From the NCBI GenBank assembly GCA_014338405.1, contig JTDE01000151.1:135513-199512 (forward strand): a stretch of DNA of 64,000 nt. The letters are read 5' to 3'. Both the position numbers and the translations under genes were made by a program. The stretch comes from Paragonimus skrjabini miyazakii (Eukaryota > Platyhelminthes > Trematoda > Plagiorchiida > Troglotrematidae). The notes under the pieces are model-generated. The model was given only the letters and a program-made list of their open reading frames with translations, did no database searches and had not been told where the DNA came from. This document shows positions 49,896 to 61,900 of this stretch, piece after piece (the first letter of the stretch is position 1; every line of letters begins with the position of its first letter).

Positions 49896-50025
49896 CAGTG
49901 ACGATGATCTGCACTACTGACGAGCTCTAATGAGAGCGAAACTCGAGTCTAGTGCTTCTTTTCGAAAGGGGCCGACTGGAACGTCTATGGGGATGCGACT
50001 TCCAGTTAAATTGTTGTTGGAAGGT
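49896..50025 (+). mobile_element. Hammerhead SINE, copy C (3' part after gap)
   Basis: The segment from the ribozyme onward matches 56995-57105: CTAGTGCTTCTT, then GCCGACTGGAA and GGGATGCGAC. The tRNA-like head must lie in the preceding gap if it exists. Homology fades after about 50010. Confidence 0.8.
49911..49955 (+). ncRNA. Hammerhead ribozyme, complete consensus (SINE copy C)
   Basis: This self-cleaving RNA motif has every conserved element. Stem I is GCACTA (49911-49916) with TAGTGC (49950-49955), 6 of 6 paired. The core is CTGACGA (49917-49923). Stem II is GCTCT/AGAGC, 5 bp around AATG, and GAAA is at 49938-49941. Stem III ACTC/GAGT is a gapless palindrome, and the cleavage triplet is GTC with the cut predicted after C49949. 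A stem III without a loop cannot fold well in a monomer, but two molecules can pair through it, as known for newt satellite and Penelope/SINE hammerheads. Activity is inference from the consensus. Confidence 0.88.
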
Positions 50026-53000
50026 GATTGTGGCTGGGGCAATGTTTGGATGGACGGAACACCATTTTTGAGGCAGGGCTGTAGTTCATGTGAATCGTAG
50101 TCCGCTGGTCAGTTTCTGAAACAGAAAGTAAATATTCTGTTAAACTAACTGACATTATTCAATCTGAATTTTGTGTGAACACTTAGTCCATTATTTGTAG
50201 TACAAGCAACATCAGACAAACCGTGAGCAAAAAAGCTCGTGAAAATATCTACTTACATTTTGTGCATATCTTCAAATGCATAGATTCTAATCTAAATCAT
50301 AAATTCAGCTATGCCAAGTCTGACGATAATACTAAGACATATGTCATTGTATGAACAATGTAAGCTACACAACATGTATATTATTCACACATTTTTAAAG
50401 TGCTCAATTACTAGCTGGAACCAGTCTTTCATGTATACATATAATTGAGATGTGAGGGAAAACAAGAACAATCGGACGGGTATTTGCACAATGGTTAGTG
50501 GTATATATCAGCGTGTATATAAAAAATAATGTTATAAATCTGGGTAAAACAGAGCACGCAGTGTGACGGAAAAGAAAGTTATATGATTGTATGATATAAC
50601 GTTATCTGGAGGAAATGATAGTCACAGTGGAAGACGGGACCTTTTGCTAGGTGTGCTCAGCAAACAATGATGAGTATTCGTGGAAACTGTACGTTTGATC
50701 CCAACGGAATACTGAAGGTAAATTATGAATGCAATCTGTGAATGTTACTTACCACAGTCTGTTTTCTGATCGGTAGCAGATGGTATATGAGATGCCCTAG
50801 TGGCGATGAATATGAAAGCTGTTATTGATTTACACGATTAAATATACTTACTGAATCGAATTCCTCTTTGTTCACACCAGTAACACGCCTGAATATCTTG
50901 TGTAAAAACAGGACGTATCAAATCCTACTTTTGCGGTGAAACGAGCGTCATGTATTTTTGATGCAAGCCATCATGTTCTTCACAGTTCTTAACATCATTC
51001 ACAGTATAAAGGCTAGAACATTATATTTTAGGCAGAATCATTTAACATTTCACAAATGACATGGTTGTAAGTCAGACATTTGTTTCATAAGCAACCCCGA
51101 CTATACATTCCAGCAGTCCGAGGTTTATTTAAATCAGTCCAAAAGATTTTTCTTATATCGCTTTCAAGGTTTGCAAATGAAGGTCCTCTAATTCACTAGC
51201 GTGTAATTACGGACTGCACATTTTCGAAACAAACGCTATTTACTATAGGTTCGAAAAAAATTGAGACTGCTAAGGGGAATCAAAGTTGCTGTGAACCAAA
51301 CTTAAACGGATGACTTGAATCAAACTGACTCAAACTTTCAAACAACTGCACCTTGCCTGCAATATTTATATGAATTTCTGTGTTACTTACGCATGCTGCA
51401 TATCAGTGAGTACAAGTTCCATTGTAAAGTTTCAATTTAATCTTTATAAGTATCGTATTACATTGCAATAAATTTATGAAAACGAGTGTATAAAGAGTGT
51501 ATAATCTACGAAGGGCGGACGCATCTTCGTATCCTAAATATGAGTGCGGTTGCAACGTGGGTGAATATAATCTCCTATAAGGTTTGATATATGAAAACGT
51601 TACTGACTTCATATGGATACGGAACTTGTCGGTGAAACACGGATTCATCTTTGCAGCCATACTAAAGACTACAATGTTTATTCTTCAAGAGAAGCGATTA
51701 AAGGTGTAAGGGATTTATACGTTGGAAACGCTTTTCGGAATTACAATCATCTTGGTGCTTACTGAAGGGTTATTGACAAAGGTATCGTGCAGACCATATC
51801 GTCCGTTCCAGTTTATTCATTTTCAGGGGGCTGTAGTGTTAAGCAGAAGAGATTTTTTACCGAGGTAGTGCTAAAACAGTGCCATCTACCTGGTTGAATT
51901 GAACTAACAGCAAGTAAAAACAGGCAGTCACCTTAATGGCGTTCAGTCAATTGCGTTATGCGTTTGTAAGACTGTGCATGTGCCTTGTACGTCGTAGTTA
52001 TTGCAGCGTTAATTCCGAATTTACAGTTCTGAGTGTAGTTTGACGAATCGTCATCTCTGAACGTTCTTTCTTTTATGCTGAGTGTACGCTAGTTATTTTT
52101 ATCGTCATGCCGATTATATTGAAAACTTGCGGATTAACTGGCTCAGAGGTAAACACGGTATTCCAAATTGTTGTGGGCAGTCGCTGTTACCGTTTGTAAC
52201 ATAACAATAAATAGTTAATGTCACGAACGGCTCGATACAAAATGATATCTATTGGGACGCGCATCACGGCGCTCATCGAAAGGTCAAAGAGCACCAGAAA
52301 GGACATATGCGTGAACCAAAACGTCGCCTACAGTGCACCTGCCACTGATTCACGAAAGAACAAATGGCGCATCCTGTATATAGTCACGGCATTCGCAATC
52401 CGATTACACTGTTTAGATTTGTGTGTTCAAAACAGTTTGTTCACATTTTGGAATCGCCTTAGCCAAGTACATGCACCCAACCAACGCAACAGGTTGGCCT
52501 CGCCTGTCTAACTTACCCCAACCAACACTGGCCTCCTAAAATCCATCTCATTTTTGAGCACAACCACAGCAAAGTTGTGTTAGTGTTTTTTCCATTTGCC
52601 TTGCTGTCGTTCAATTCTTGATCAGTAACTCCCCTCATTGCTACTTAAAGTGATGAATAAGTGTCAGTCTAAGTTAAAATTGATCGAAAACAGTTCTGTT
52701 TGCTAAAAAATTAGTTTTCCTGATTTCTACATTGATTTTCAACCATTATTTAAAATTGTCCCGAGATGTACCACAACACAACCCACGCAACGGAGCTTGT
52801 CCGAACAGCTGTCATCCGACTACCTATTCCATCACAGTTCGTAACTAACACAACTCGGTTCACTCACAGACAATCGTCTTAAAACACTCACTCAACATTA
52901 CTCGGTTACACCAACCAGAACCGAGCGAGCGGAGTAGTAACGCAACCTTATGTGGCCCACATGTCTGGAGTTTGTTTCCCTCTAATCATTGACCAGACTT

Positions 53001-55090
53001 TTCCTAATAACGGTAGGAATAAGCCCAGGAAAAAGCCAATCACACGTTGGCCATTGTTGAAGAGTATAGGGAAACAACGGGTTATTTTATTGTGGTGGTC
53101 GGCGGATATGGACATATTAGTAACATCTACGCAGCGTACACCCGGTGTCCAAAGAGATGCAACACAACCCCTAAACGAGCCTATCAAGAAATATCCAACC
53201 TAACATAGAAAATATCAAGGTTTCCCTTCTCATGCATTTCGGCAAAATCAACGTGTATGGCCGCCTGTATTCAGTGCGTGTATCAGAGCTGATGAAACGA
53301 TTACGAGAATAGTACGTGAAGATGATTAAGACGTAAGTAATCTCAGTCGTTTCAGGAACAATTATAAAGTTTGCAGAAAATGTAAAAATAAATGAAACGT
53401 TGCCTGCGTTTTGTAATCATTCATTCACATTTTCAATCCTTCTAGGCAGTTACCTTAATATTCCTGATAAAAGTTTCAATAAACAATCGACGTCCCAACT
53501 GTTGTTAATACTGACCCCGGAAATGAAAACATTTTTTTAAAATTTAAAACATTTGTTTAATGCATTTATCAACAAAAATGACAGTCAGTGATCAGCCAGC
53601 TTACGCTTAGGCCGTTAGGCGGTGGTTCCAAAAATAGACGCTTTTGGCAAGTCGGAAGTCAGAGGTGCTGACGAACGAAATGTTCAGTCGAATTATGTTA
53701 ATAGACCAGGAAGGTTTTCCATCTGCGCGACATAACGTGGAATATTATCTTGCTCAGTTCAACTTCACGACAGTTTTTTTGTAAATTTCCCAGTCATCAA
53801 ATGAGTGAGCCAGTCGCTGTCTAAAATCGTTTCTCAATTGTGGTCCACTGGGCAAAATTGGTAGAATCGCCCGTTAACTAATGATAGAATTCTGGCGAAT
53901 GGTTCCTTTTTCCCAAAGTTAGTTAACCCAGTTTAGTGGGCATAAATGACAACTGTTGCGAACGATGTTAGTACAATCGAATCAAATCTACCGCCAATAT
54001 ACTTCTTTCTTAAATTGCATCTATAACAGATTTTAGTTTCTGCGCTTCCAAGTAATTTTTGCACTGTTGAAAACAAAGCAATAGGATCAGACTCGCTTTA
54101 TCAAAACAGCTTCTACAAAAAAATGGGGCGATATGTACTGTTTCTTTGAGAATGATATCCCAAGTTTTAACGGATGATTTGAACGCATCGCAATAATACG
54201 AGCAAATTGTAGTACTCAACTTTTCAAATCTCTGTAGTGCCCTTCATAAGAAGTGCTGTACAAGACATCCGTAATCATGCAACTAATTGTTGTACTAAGT
54301 TTATATTCCCTCTTAATTTTAGCTGAAATAAGAGAATGCTTATTTTCGGAAGTGAAACCGGAAGGCGTTCATACAGCCCACTAGACTGACCTTTCGTGAT
54401 CCATAGTCGTCAGCCGTTTAAGATTTCCATATACCGCAAATTTCTGTTAGTGGCATGCACTGGGGGCTAAGAGAACTGTCAACTGTGCTGCCATCAACGA
54501 TGTGACTAAGATTTGCAGTAGTTTAGCCTCCAAGAGGTCAGAAGCTTCCCAGGCTAAAGGATTGTCATTTGCTAACTAGGTTTCAGACGATTCCATCGAA
54601 ACCAATATCGAAAGCCTGTTGGTCGAGAACAAAATCCCAAGAATGAGATCTTTTCTGTGCAACTTGCGGATACAATTCCCTGAAAGGATGTGTAAAAATT
54701 GGTGCTGTTTAGTCTGGGTGTGCCGCTTGAACCTTGTTCACACTAACTCGGCAAGTTCTCACAGACTGCTGCAAAGACAGTCACGGGTCTACGTGAGATG
54801 CTTAAATGATGCAGGCTTGTGGTTTTGATACATGCATAATGATGTTTCTGTACGTGTCTCGATTGTTTGCTATGTCGTGTTGCAAAACGATTATTCCATT
54901 GAAGTTGTAGTTTTAATACTTTCCTCTTGTTGTAAAGTATTTCAACCACGTACAGATTTTTGGTTATGGAAACGCCGAATTGTCAAGTTGAGACGAGTTT
55001 GAACAGTTTAAACATCGCCAATTTGACTGACCAGTGACCTAGTTTCTCTGTAATAAGTCCGATCGATATCTCGATCTAACTCTATTAACT
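50026..55090. other. Unassigned sequence, 5 kb
   Basis: No gene identified. Frames at 52218-52511 and 52948-53203 are open on one or both strands but lack motifs. A box A-like GGCTCAGAGGTAAACACGG near 52139 resembles the SINE head but has no other SINE parts. Confidence 0.35.
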
Positions 55091-55111
55091 CGTTATATAA
55101 TTGTATCGGCC

Positions 55112-55142
55112 TGAAGATGAATTATCGAAAACATATGTTCGC
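55112..55142 (+). ncRNA. Possible Penelope-type hammerhead remnant
   Basis: CTGAAGA fits CUGANGA and is followed at the right distance by GAA and a palindromic stem III AACAT/ATGTT, then C as the cleavage base. Flanking GGC/GCC and TAT/ATA give a mismatched stem I. Stem II does not pair and no element is recognised around it, so this may be chance. Confidence 0.3.
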
Positions 55143-55159
55143 CTATATGTCTTAGTCTA

Positions 55160-56886
55160 AACCGACTTCAGTAATTGGTGTAGATATGGAAATTTGAAGT
55201 TAATTCGATGAATTTATTGCAAGATTTCGCAAGTAACCTTATTGTTTAAAGTACAGGTTGCAAATTAACACTAAAGGCGTTTAGTTGAATGCAAACTGTG
55301 GCTAAATGTCACTGATTGCTAAGTCACACAATATGATGGATCGCACGTGTGGTTTAAACTATCAGTGTATGTGTAGTATATGTCAACGAAATTCAAACCG
55401 CCATTGTAAATGCCGAAATATTTATATATAAAGCCGTTTACAACAAAAGAATGAAGTTAACCAGCCAAAGGTATTCGGGAATTTTAATGCATGTTGGCAA
55501 TTTGGTTGCATTCACATCTGTCAGATGTCATATTATGCCTCCAGTGGGATTCAGATTATTTGCACAGAAGAAAAGCCGAAACATGTAGGACAGAATAAAA
55601 TCGAAAGTGCCACGCGTTATCATGATTGGTAGCCAAGCACACCAGAGGGAATATGCGAAGTTTTGCGAACAATCTAAGACACTCATTAGACCACTGCAGG
55701 CTCTGCTCTCAATTTTAATGTCAGAACTCACCGGAGAAAAAGTAGACAACGACACTTAGTTCGGATGTCACAAGCTATGGGAAGTTATCACTGTTTTTGG
55801 TCAAGATGAATAGTTTCATAGTATGACGAAACAGTTCCGTTGTAAGTCACCAACACATCAACAGCAGGGAAGACTCCCTTCAAGAATCTGTCTAGCTTAT
55901 GGAAACCACCCATTGGTCTCATTTAGATCGAACAATTGCCTTACAGCGCACGTTTATGCAAGAGTTGTATTACAGATTCGGTCTGAAAATGGTCGAAATA
56001 AGATGTTATCTGAAGAAAATCAGCTGATATGTAAAACTCACTAGTCGCCCTAACACGTCATTTTCATAGCTTTTGTACACAGCAAAAAGGTATAAGAGCT
56101 GACTACATTACGGAAAACTCCACCTGAGAAGCGTCAAACTTCACAAAGACTAGGGAAGAATGGACATTATTCACCGACAGACTGTTGTCAACTGAATTTC
56201 ACGAACAAAATTTAACTTCGGAATAGTTGAAGTAATTTCATTACTAATTGTAACCAGTCAGTCGATTGCCTCCGAGGCACCCTGAGTTTTCAAAGTTCTG
56301 TCAAAATGTGCGCACTGACAGAATTGCATTGTGACATACAAGTTCATTCTGGCGACAAAGTTTGGCGCAGGTAAATGAGACCTACCAAAGGAGTTCTATG
56401 AAAGTTACAAAGAAGCTGGTGCAAAACGCAGTGTTCTAGATGGGGTCTTATCTCAAGTAGTATACCCCTTAGACAACCTTAGTTTCCCAGTGTGGCCTTT
56501 TGTTTTGTTTTTACTCGTTGAAACCGGCAAACTGCTAACATCGTCCTTTGGTATGATATGGACGTTGTAACCTCATCAATAAGACCTCCGAAGTAGTCGA
56601 GTACTGGATGTCATATTCCGTTTATTTATACGACTAGGAATGGAAAAGCCATTTTAAAAAAAGAATGCAAAAATGTGATGTGAACTTCCGTTCATCGTTT
56701 GACTCTGTTTTGGAGAGAGTGATTAAGATTGTGACAATATCGTTACTGATGAGTAGTCGGTAGGAGACACAACTACTGTTTGTTAACTCCAGTCGATAAC
56801 CCCGTGATAAGGACTTCCAAGAGAGGTGGAAATCTCCGATCTCGTTAAACCTGTTAGGGCAACCTAATTATTACTCACAAGCGAAA
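55160..56886. other. Unassigned sequence
   Basis: Nothing recognised. A plus-strand frame near 55610-55760 reads through about 45 codons of mixed composition but has no family match that I can name. Confidence 0.35.
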
Positions 56887-57130
56887 GTGGTTGAGTTTCA
56901 TATATGATAATTCGATCGTGCCTAATGTGAAGTCTATGTCGCAGTGGTAAACACGGTTGCCCCATGAAAGCGTGGCAGGAGTTCTAGTCCCGGCAGTGGC
57001 GAGAATATGCACTACTGACGAGTTACTCTACTCACAGCGAAAGTCGATTCTAGTGCTTCTTCTTGGAGGGAGCCAACTGGAAAGTCTATTGGAATGCGAC
57101 AGCGGCGATCAATCGTAAGTGATGTTCAAC
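56887..57130 (+). mobile_element. Hammerhead SINE, copy D (most complete)
   Basis: About 244 bp. A leader (from GTGGTTGAGTTTCATATATG) leads to the tRNA-like head, with box A in TGTCGCAGTGGTAAACACGG and box B in GGAGTTCTAGTCC (56979-56991). The hammerhead at 57009-57056 and a tail to GATGTTCAAC follow. The order of tRNA-like head then hammerhead is that of the Schistosoma Sm-alpha SINE-like elements, transcribed by RNA polymerase III in that family. There is no coding capacity, so movement would depend on a LINE or Penelope-like partner. Confidence 0.85.
57009..57056 (+). ncRNA. Hammerhead ribozyme, weakened stem II (SINE copy D)
   Basis: Stem I GCACTA/TAGTGC is perfect, the core CTGACGA and GAAA (57039-57042) are intact, and the triplet is TTC, which fits the NUH rule. 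Stem II (57022-57038) pairs over only about 3 bp. Stem III AGTC/GATT pairs with one wobble, with a different sequence from copy C but the same self-complementary design. Confidence 0.78.
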
Positions 57131-58239
57131 TTAAAATTAAACAATATGGTTGCCAAAATTGGACGATTGTTACTGCTTGTAGTTAGAATTAGAACGTCTA
57201 ACTTCCATTTTGTCTACACATCTGATGTATCTCAGCTTCACCAGAAGCATACCGTGTTGACACACGCCAAGCTGCATGAACAAGAGTGACAGAAAACAGG
57301 GTCTGATAATGGTAAACTGTTGAAAGGAAGTTACGGTTGGGTGGGGGGGTAGTAACTGTTCAACAGCATGGTGACAGAAAACGCCACTCAATAATATGGT
57401 TACGAAAGCTATGTTAAACAGTGTACGACGATTATTAACGAACTGGCGAATACTCATGAGGTTGTGCCATTTACAACTTGTGTAGGTGATAGTATGTCAT
57501 ATTTAACAGTCCCATCCGAAAATATTCAAAGGAAACTGCTGGCAAAGAACACAATAAAACAATGTGTAACAAGATCAGAATCAAAGGATCTAGAGGAACG
57601 AATAGGTGGCGCTAGACTCAACTAACTCTGGATTGGATGTGGATTGATTTAAGACAATGCCGGATTATCTAACGAACAGTATTTCTGGTTTGAATTCTTG
57701 GAATGTACCCTGTTTTCTAGCCACGGACCGTTAGGTGTGCTATGTGCACTGTGTTTGGAGCAATCAGTAATGACTACGTTCTTTGAATTAACACTCCGGT
57801 GTATAGGTTTACTGTGAACCAGCTTGTCATAAAATACACATTCAAATGTGAAGGAACAATTTGACAAACAGAAGCTTTGCGAAGTGGACCAACAGCACAA
57901 TAAAACGTAGATACTGCAGGCTGAACAAAACTTGAGAACCAAGTACCTTTCACTGAACAACGGGGACTCAGCCATATCTAGCCTAGTCACCAGTGCAGTT
58001 ATTAGGACCTTCGGTCATTGTGAGTTAATCGTGGTTTCTGTTGCTTTTGATGTTAGAGTGCTTTGTAATTTAAAGGGCGTGAATAAGCGTCTTATGACAA
58101 GAAATTCTGCAATAACGTGTTTGAATCACGATCCCTCCGGATGATGCGATGCGTAGATATTGCAATGATCTTGACTGCTGTCTGTAAGTTTTTAGCTTAC
58201 CACAAACAAAAAGACAGGATATATATCGTTATAACCTCT
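57131..58239. other. Unassigned sequence
   Basis: No gene or repeat copy identified. The overlapping frames at 57170-57457, 57649-57990 and 57932-58144 carry no recognisable motif. Confidence 0.35.
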
Positions 58240-58960
58240 ACCAAACCTACAACGATGGCAATAGTTAGGTAACTTTTGAATCCATTCTGAAGGCATACTG
58301 GCCGTCGTTATTTTATCTGTTTTTCATGTCACCTTGTCGTTCCAATAAATCGTTCCCAAATATGATCAATGGCGTTAAGGTCAGGTCTCTGTGGTTAAAA
58401 ATTCAGTGGTTGCCTCTGTATTTCCATTCTTTTGCGTGTTAACAACGAAACACGGATACTCAATGAGTTGGAAAAAACTTTGTATATACTGGTGGATTTT
58501 TTCTATTTGTATATGTTTGTAACCAAGTCTCCACGGTAGCTCTATCTACAGCGCAAGCTCTGAGTATGGCAGTGTTTTCCTTAAGATAATTTTGCAGCAA
58601 AAACTAACTAGAATGTGTCTCGCGTTGACTTTAACATCCATTCAGGATTATGTTTTTTGTGCAGTTCCGGAGACTTCCATCACCGTATTAATGGTTGAAT
58701 ACAACGTTCCATTACAAAGTTGAGTTTGATCTGGGCAACCGAAACTCATGTCATCATCACTAATGCTCTCTTTTGCCTTTAAAAGGAACAAAGAGGTGCA
58801 CTGGTTTCGCAGATAGTGATGAATAGCTGTTTTAAAGGGTCTTCTTTGGGCCTCCATTTATAAATGCCTCATCTTAGTAAATCGTGAGGTTCTACTTCTC
58901 TTTCTAAGGTTCACACCAACGGTGTTTAGTTTTCATGATATCCGTTTCGTGTAGACCCCG
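58240..58960 (-). pseudogene. Tc1-like transposase remnant
   Basis: On the minus strand, 58340-58390 reads PQRPDLNAIDHIWERFIG. This corresponds to the Tc1 family signature SPDLNPIEHxW around the third catalytic acidic residue, here Asp in place of the usual Glu. A SISDDDMSF segment near 58765 may correspond to the FSDE motif of the first catalytic Asp. The second catalytic region is not recognisable. Stops and frame changes between these show a dead copy. Terminal inverted repeats and TA duplications were not found. The PDLN...IDHIW motif is the main support; the rest is positional inference. Confidence 0.6.
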
Positions 58961-61900
58961 GTGAGCCCATACATTTCCGTCGGCTTGGATTTTGAATTAA
59001 CCGATACATGTAAGTAGTTAGATTTTCTCTTCAAAATTTTAGCTCAGATTGCTTATATCGTATCCAGTTATGGCTCATGATTAGTATTTAGGCATTCATT
59101 GTCTTAGACACGACAGACTGCTGCACATTTATGCGTCAAACCTAATGTATTGAGTTGAAGATAATTTGTATGCTTTATAACACGGATGTATGAGTTTTTA
59201 CCAAGTTAATAGGGTGCCGCCGCAGCTTCACCGTTTGGATAAAATGCTCAACCACTGTACTTCGAAAAAGTGATCTAGGCTGGTTCTTATCGTCGCTCGT
59301 TGTGCGTTCATACACATGCCAGGAAATGAATAGAGTTTCTCTCAATGTATGTCTTGCAAAAAGATGCATGTGTTTGTGAGGCTCACAACCCATTGATTAT
59401 CCTTGGCCGCTAATGAAGAAGAAAGAACCATTCTAGCATATCGCTGGCATCACGTCAACCTAAACCGGTTCGAAAAAATTACACTAATTTATCAGAAGCC
59501 AGACAATACGTGTTGATGAAATGACTGCTCTAGTTGATAAGAAGGATTGTTGGGACCGAATCCACTTTTTCTTGAAACCAATAAGGGTTGCATACAGCAA
59601 GAGTGCATGCCTTGATCATAGGCGTAGACATCAAATGAACATCTTCAGATTGTAGATTATATAATGTCAGTTTAGGGCCCGTTGGTTTCAGTTAGCCGGT
59701 GTGGGCGTGGAGTAGGTGAGATCATGGTGTCCTCTGCAAACTTAGTGAACCTAGACGATCCAGTACTCGGTTCTATCTGTCAAACACCTTAAAGTATTTC
59801 CTTTGAAATATAATTTTTCTCCTGGTAGTTAATTTTTTTACACAAATTCGTCATATTTATCATCCTTCTGCCGGAGTATACACGATGTTTAAATATTGCT
59901 GGATGACGGAGGAAAATTAGATTACACAATAAATCCGCCCGAAAAGATAGTGTTTGTGCCGTAAGATAAACTAAACGTTTGTACAGAGCTTTATTGATAA
60001 TCCAGAATATTGTTCCATCCTTATCTACTGGTTGGGTCTGGCTAATCGATACAGATAGAAAATTATTCTGCAACACTTTTCTACAGATCGGACGACGGGG
60101 AAATTAATTCAGATTGAGCAGTCGACTCCCTTTTCGTTGACAGAATAGCAGCTCATATGTGGATGGCTTAGTAATAACAGTTTATGCAAGTCAATGAGCA
60201 TTTTTGGACAAACCTAGTTGAGAGTGTCAACCGTACTCAGTCCATGACCGGTCCACACTCGGTCACCGATGCGAACTGACAGTTTTAGAAATATTTCTGG
60301 CGTTGTGAGGAAGATTTCTATCGCAACAAATTCGTTTGAGAAGGCTTAGAGCTCACCCTACAAGGTGAACATCCTTTTCTACAGTCCGTACGAAATTTAA
60401 TAGGTGATCATGTCTTCGACCTGATTCGGGCTAACTTTTGTCCTTTACCATACATGACTCATAGATCGACGGGAGGTTGAACCGCTTACGCACGCCATAT
60501 ATACTCATACCCTTATGTGAACAGTTTAAACAACAGTTAGTCGCATATTGGACTGAACTACATCACTGCATGATTTATACAGCTGCGTACTCAATACGTT
60601 GCATTATACAGGCTCTCGGTTGTCCTGTTTAACGCTACCATAAATTGGCGCTCATAAACCACCCTGCACTTTTCTCGTTGTTTCCTAACTAGGCCGATTA
60701 ATGGTCACCTGTTTTTAAATAACATGCTAGTGTTTGAACTCGTTTGCTCCAAATCTTAATTTCATCGCAAAATATCAAACTCAGGTTCGATCTTGAGATA
60801 GCAGTTAAGCAAGCGTTAGCGTTGCAGATAGAAATGGTGATATCAAACGGAAAAGAACAGGATTATGGATACTACTGTTTGGAATTTATTTGTCTTCGAC
60901 TGTGTGTCCATAGTTCCAGAGCAAATTGTGGGCAATCGGAAAGTTGTTTTAATAGTGACGTTTCACCGTTGACACGAAAAGCTTCTTCATGTCAGATCAA
61001 CCAACTTTGAATTTAGTGGTGTATAAGGCAGGCTAGATGCAGCAACTAAATGAAGTAAACGGCAGCGGCCCGTGAATCTAGTGTACATTGGCAAGTTACA
61101 GTATTGGGTTCGAATTGCCAATTGCGGCAAGTTGGGGATACTTGATAGGTATGTCGAAAGTTCCATTGGTTTTTGAGGGAAATATACAGGATAATCATGT
61201 CGTAGATGGGTTAGGATGGTCATTCTTACCAGACATCGTTGCATGTCAGTTTGCTCGATTCAAGACCGGTCGTTATGTGCCATACACTACAGCTCCGTCA
61301 ACTCTGTTTACAACTCATTTGGCCTCCGTAATTTCGATGGTATCCATTCGCAAAGAAATGTTTATACATATCTGTAAACCATTGTCTAGTTACCTCGACA
61401 TCTTCCGAGTCAAGTTCATGACTTTTGTTTAATGAGAGACCAGTGACTGTGGAATTCCTGGTCACGGCTTGGTACTCTAGTTGATTTCCGAGTGCCTTTT
61501 ATTGCTCCATTAGCGCCTGATTGCTTTAGTTCGGAATTTTTGTATTGTCTACCCAATATTAATTTGTATGCAGTTCTTGCAGTTTAACCCGTATACACTA
61601 TTACCAGTTTCCTCAGCAATGGCAGGATCCTCATGATGTAACAAGATTCTATGCTATGTCGTCCCCTTTCGGAAAACCATCCGAATATCCACACTGTTCA
61701 AAATCTTATTATCAACCTATGATCTTCCTTCCTTGAAGCAAATAGCAGTGATGCCTTCTAATGGCAGATGTATTACATTTGGATTAATTCTTTGTAATAA
61801 GAAGACAAAATCATGATAGAATCTTATGAGTAACATGTCCTGCTTTACATCGTGTACATTCAGTTAACAATTTCTGAACACAGAAGCACAATTTCGCCCT

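Noticed and set aside
52139..52160. Another hammerhead SINE head
   Set aside because: Only a box A-like match; leader, box B, ribozyme and tail are absent.
53667..53690. CTGACGA followed by CGAAA, hammerhead-like
   Set aside because: No room for stem II and no stem I pairing in the flanks.
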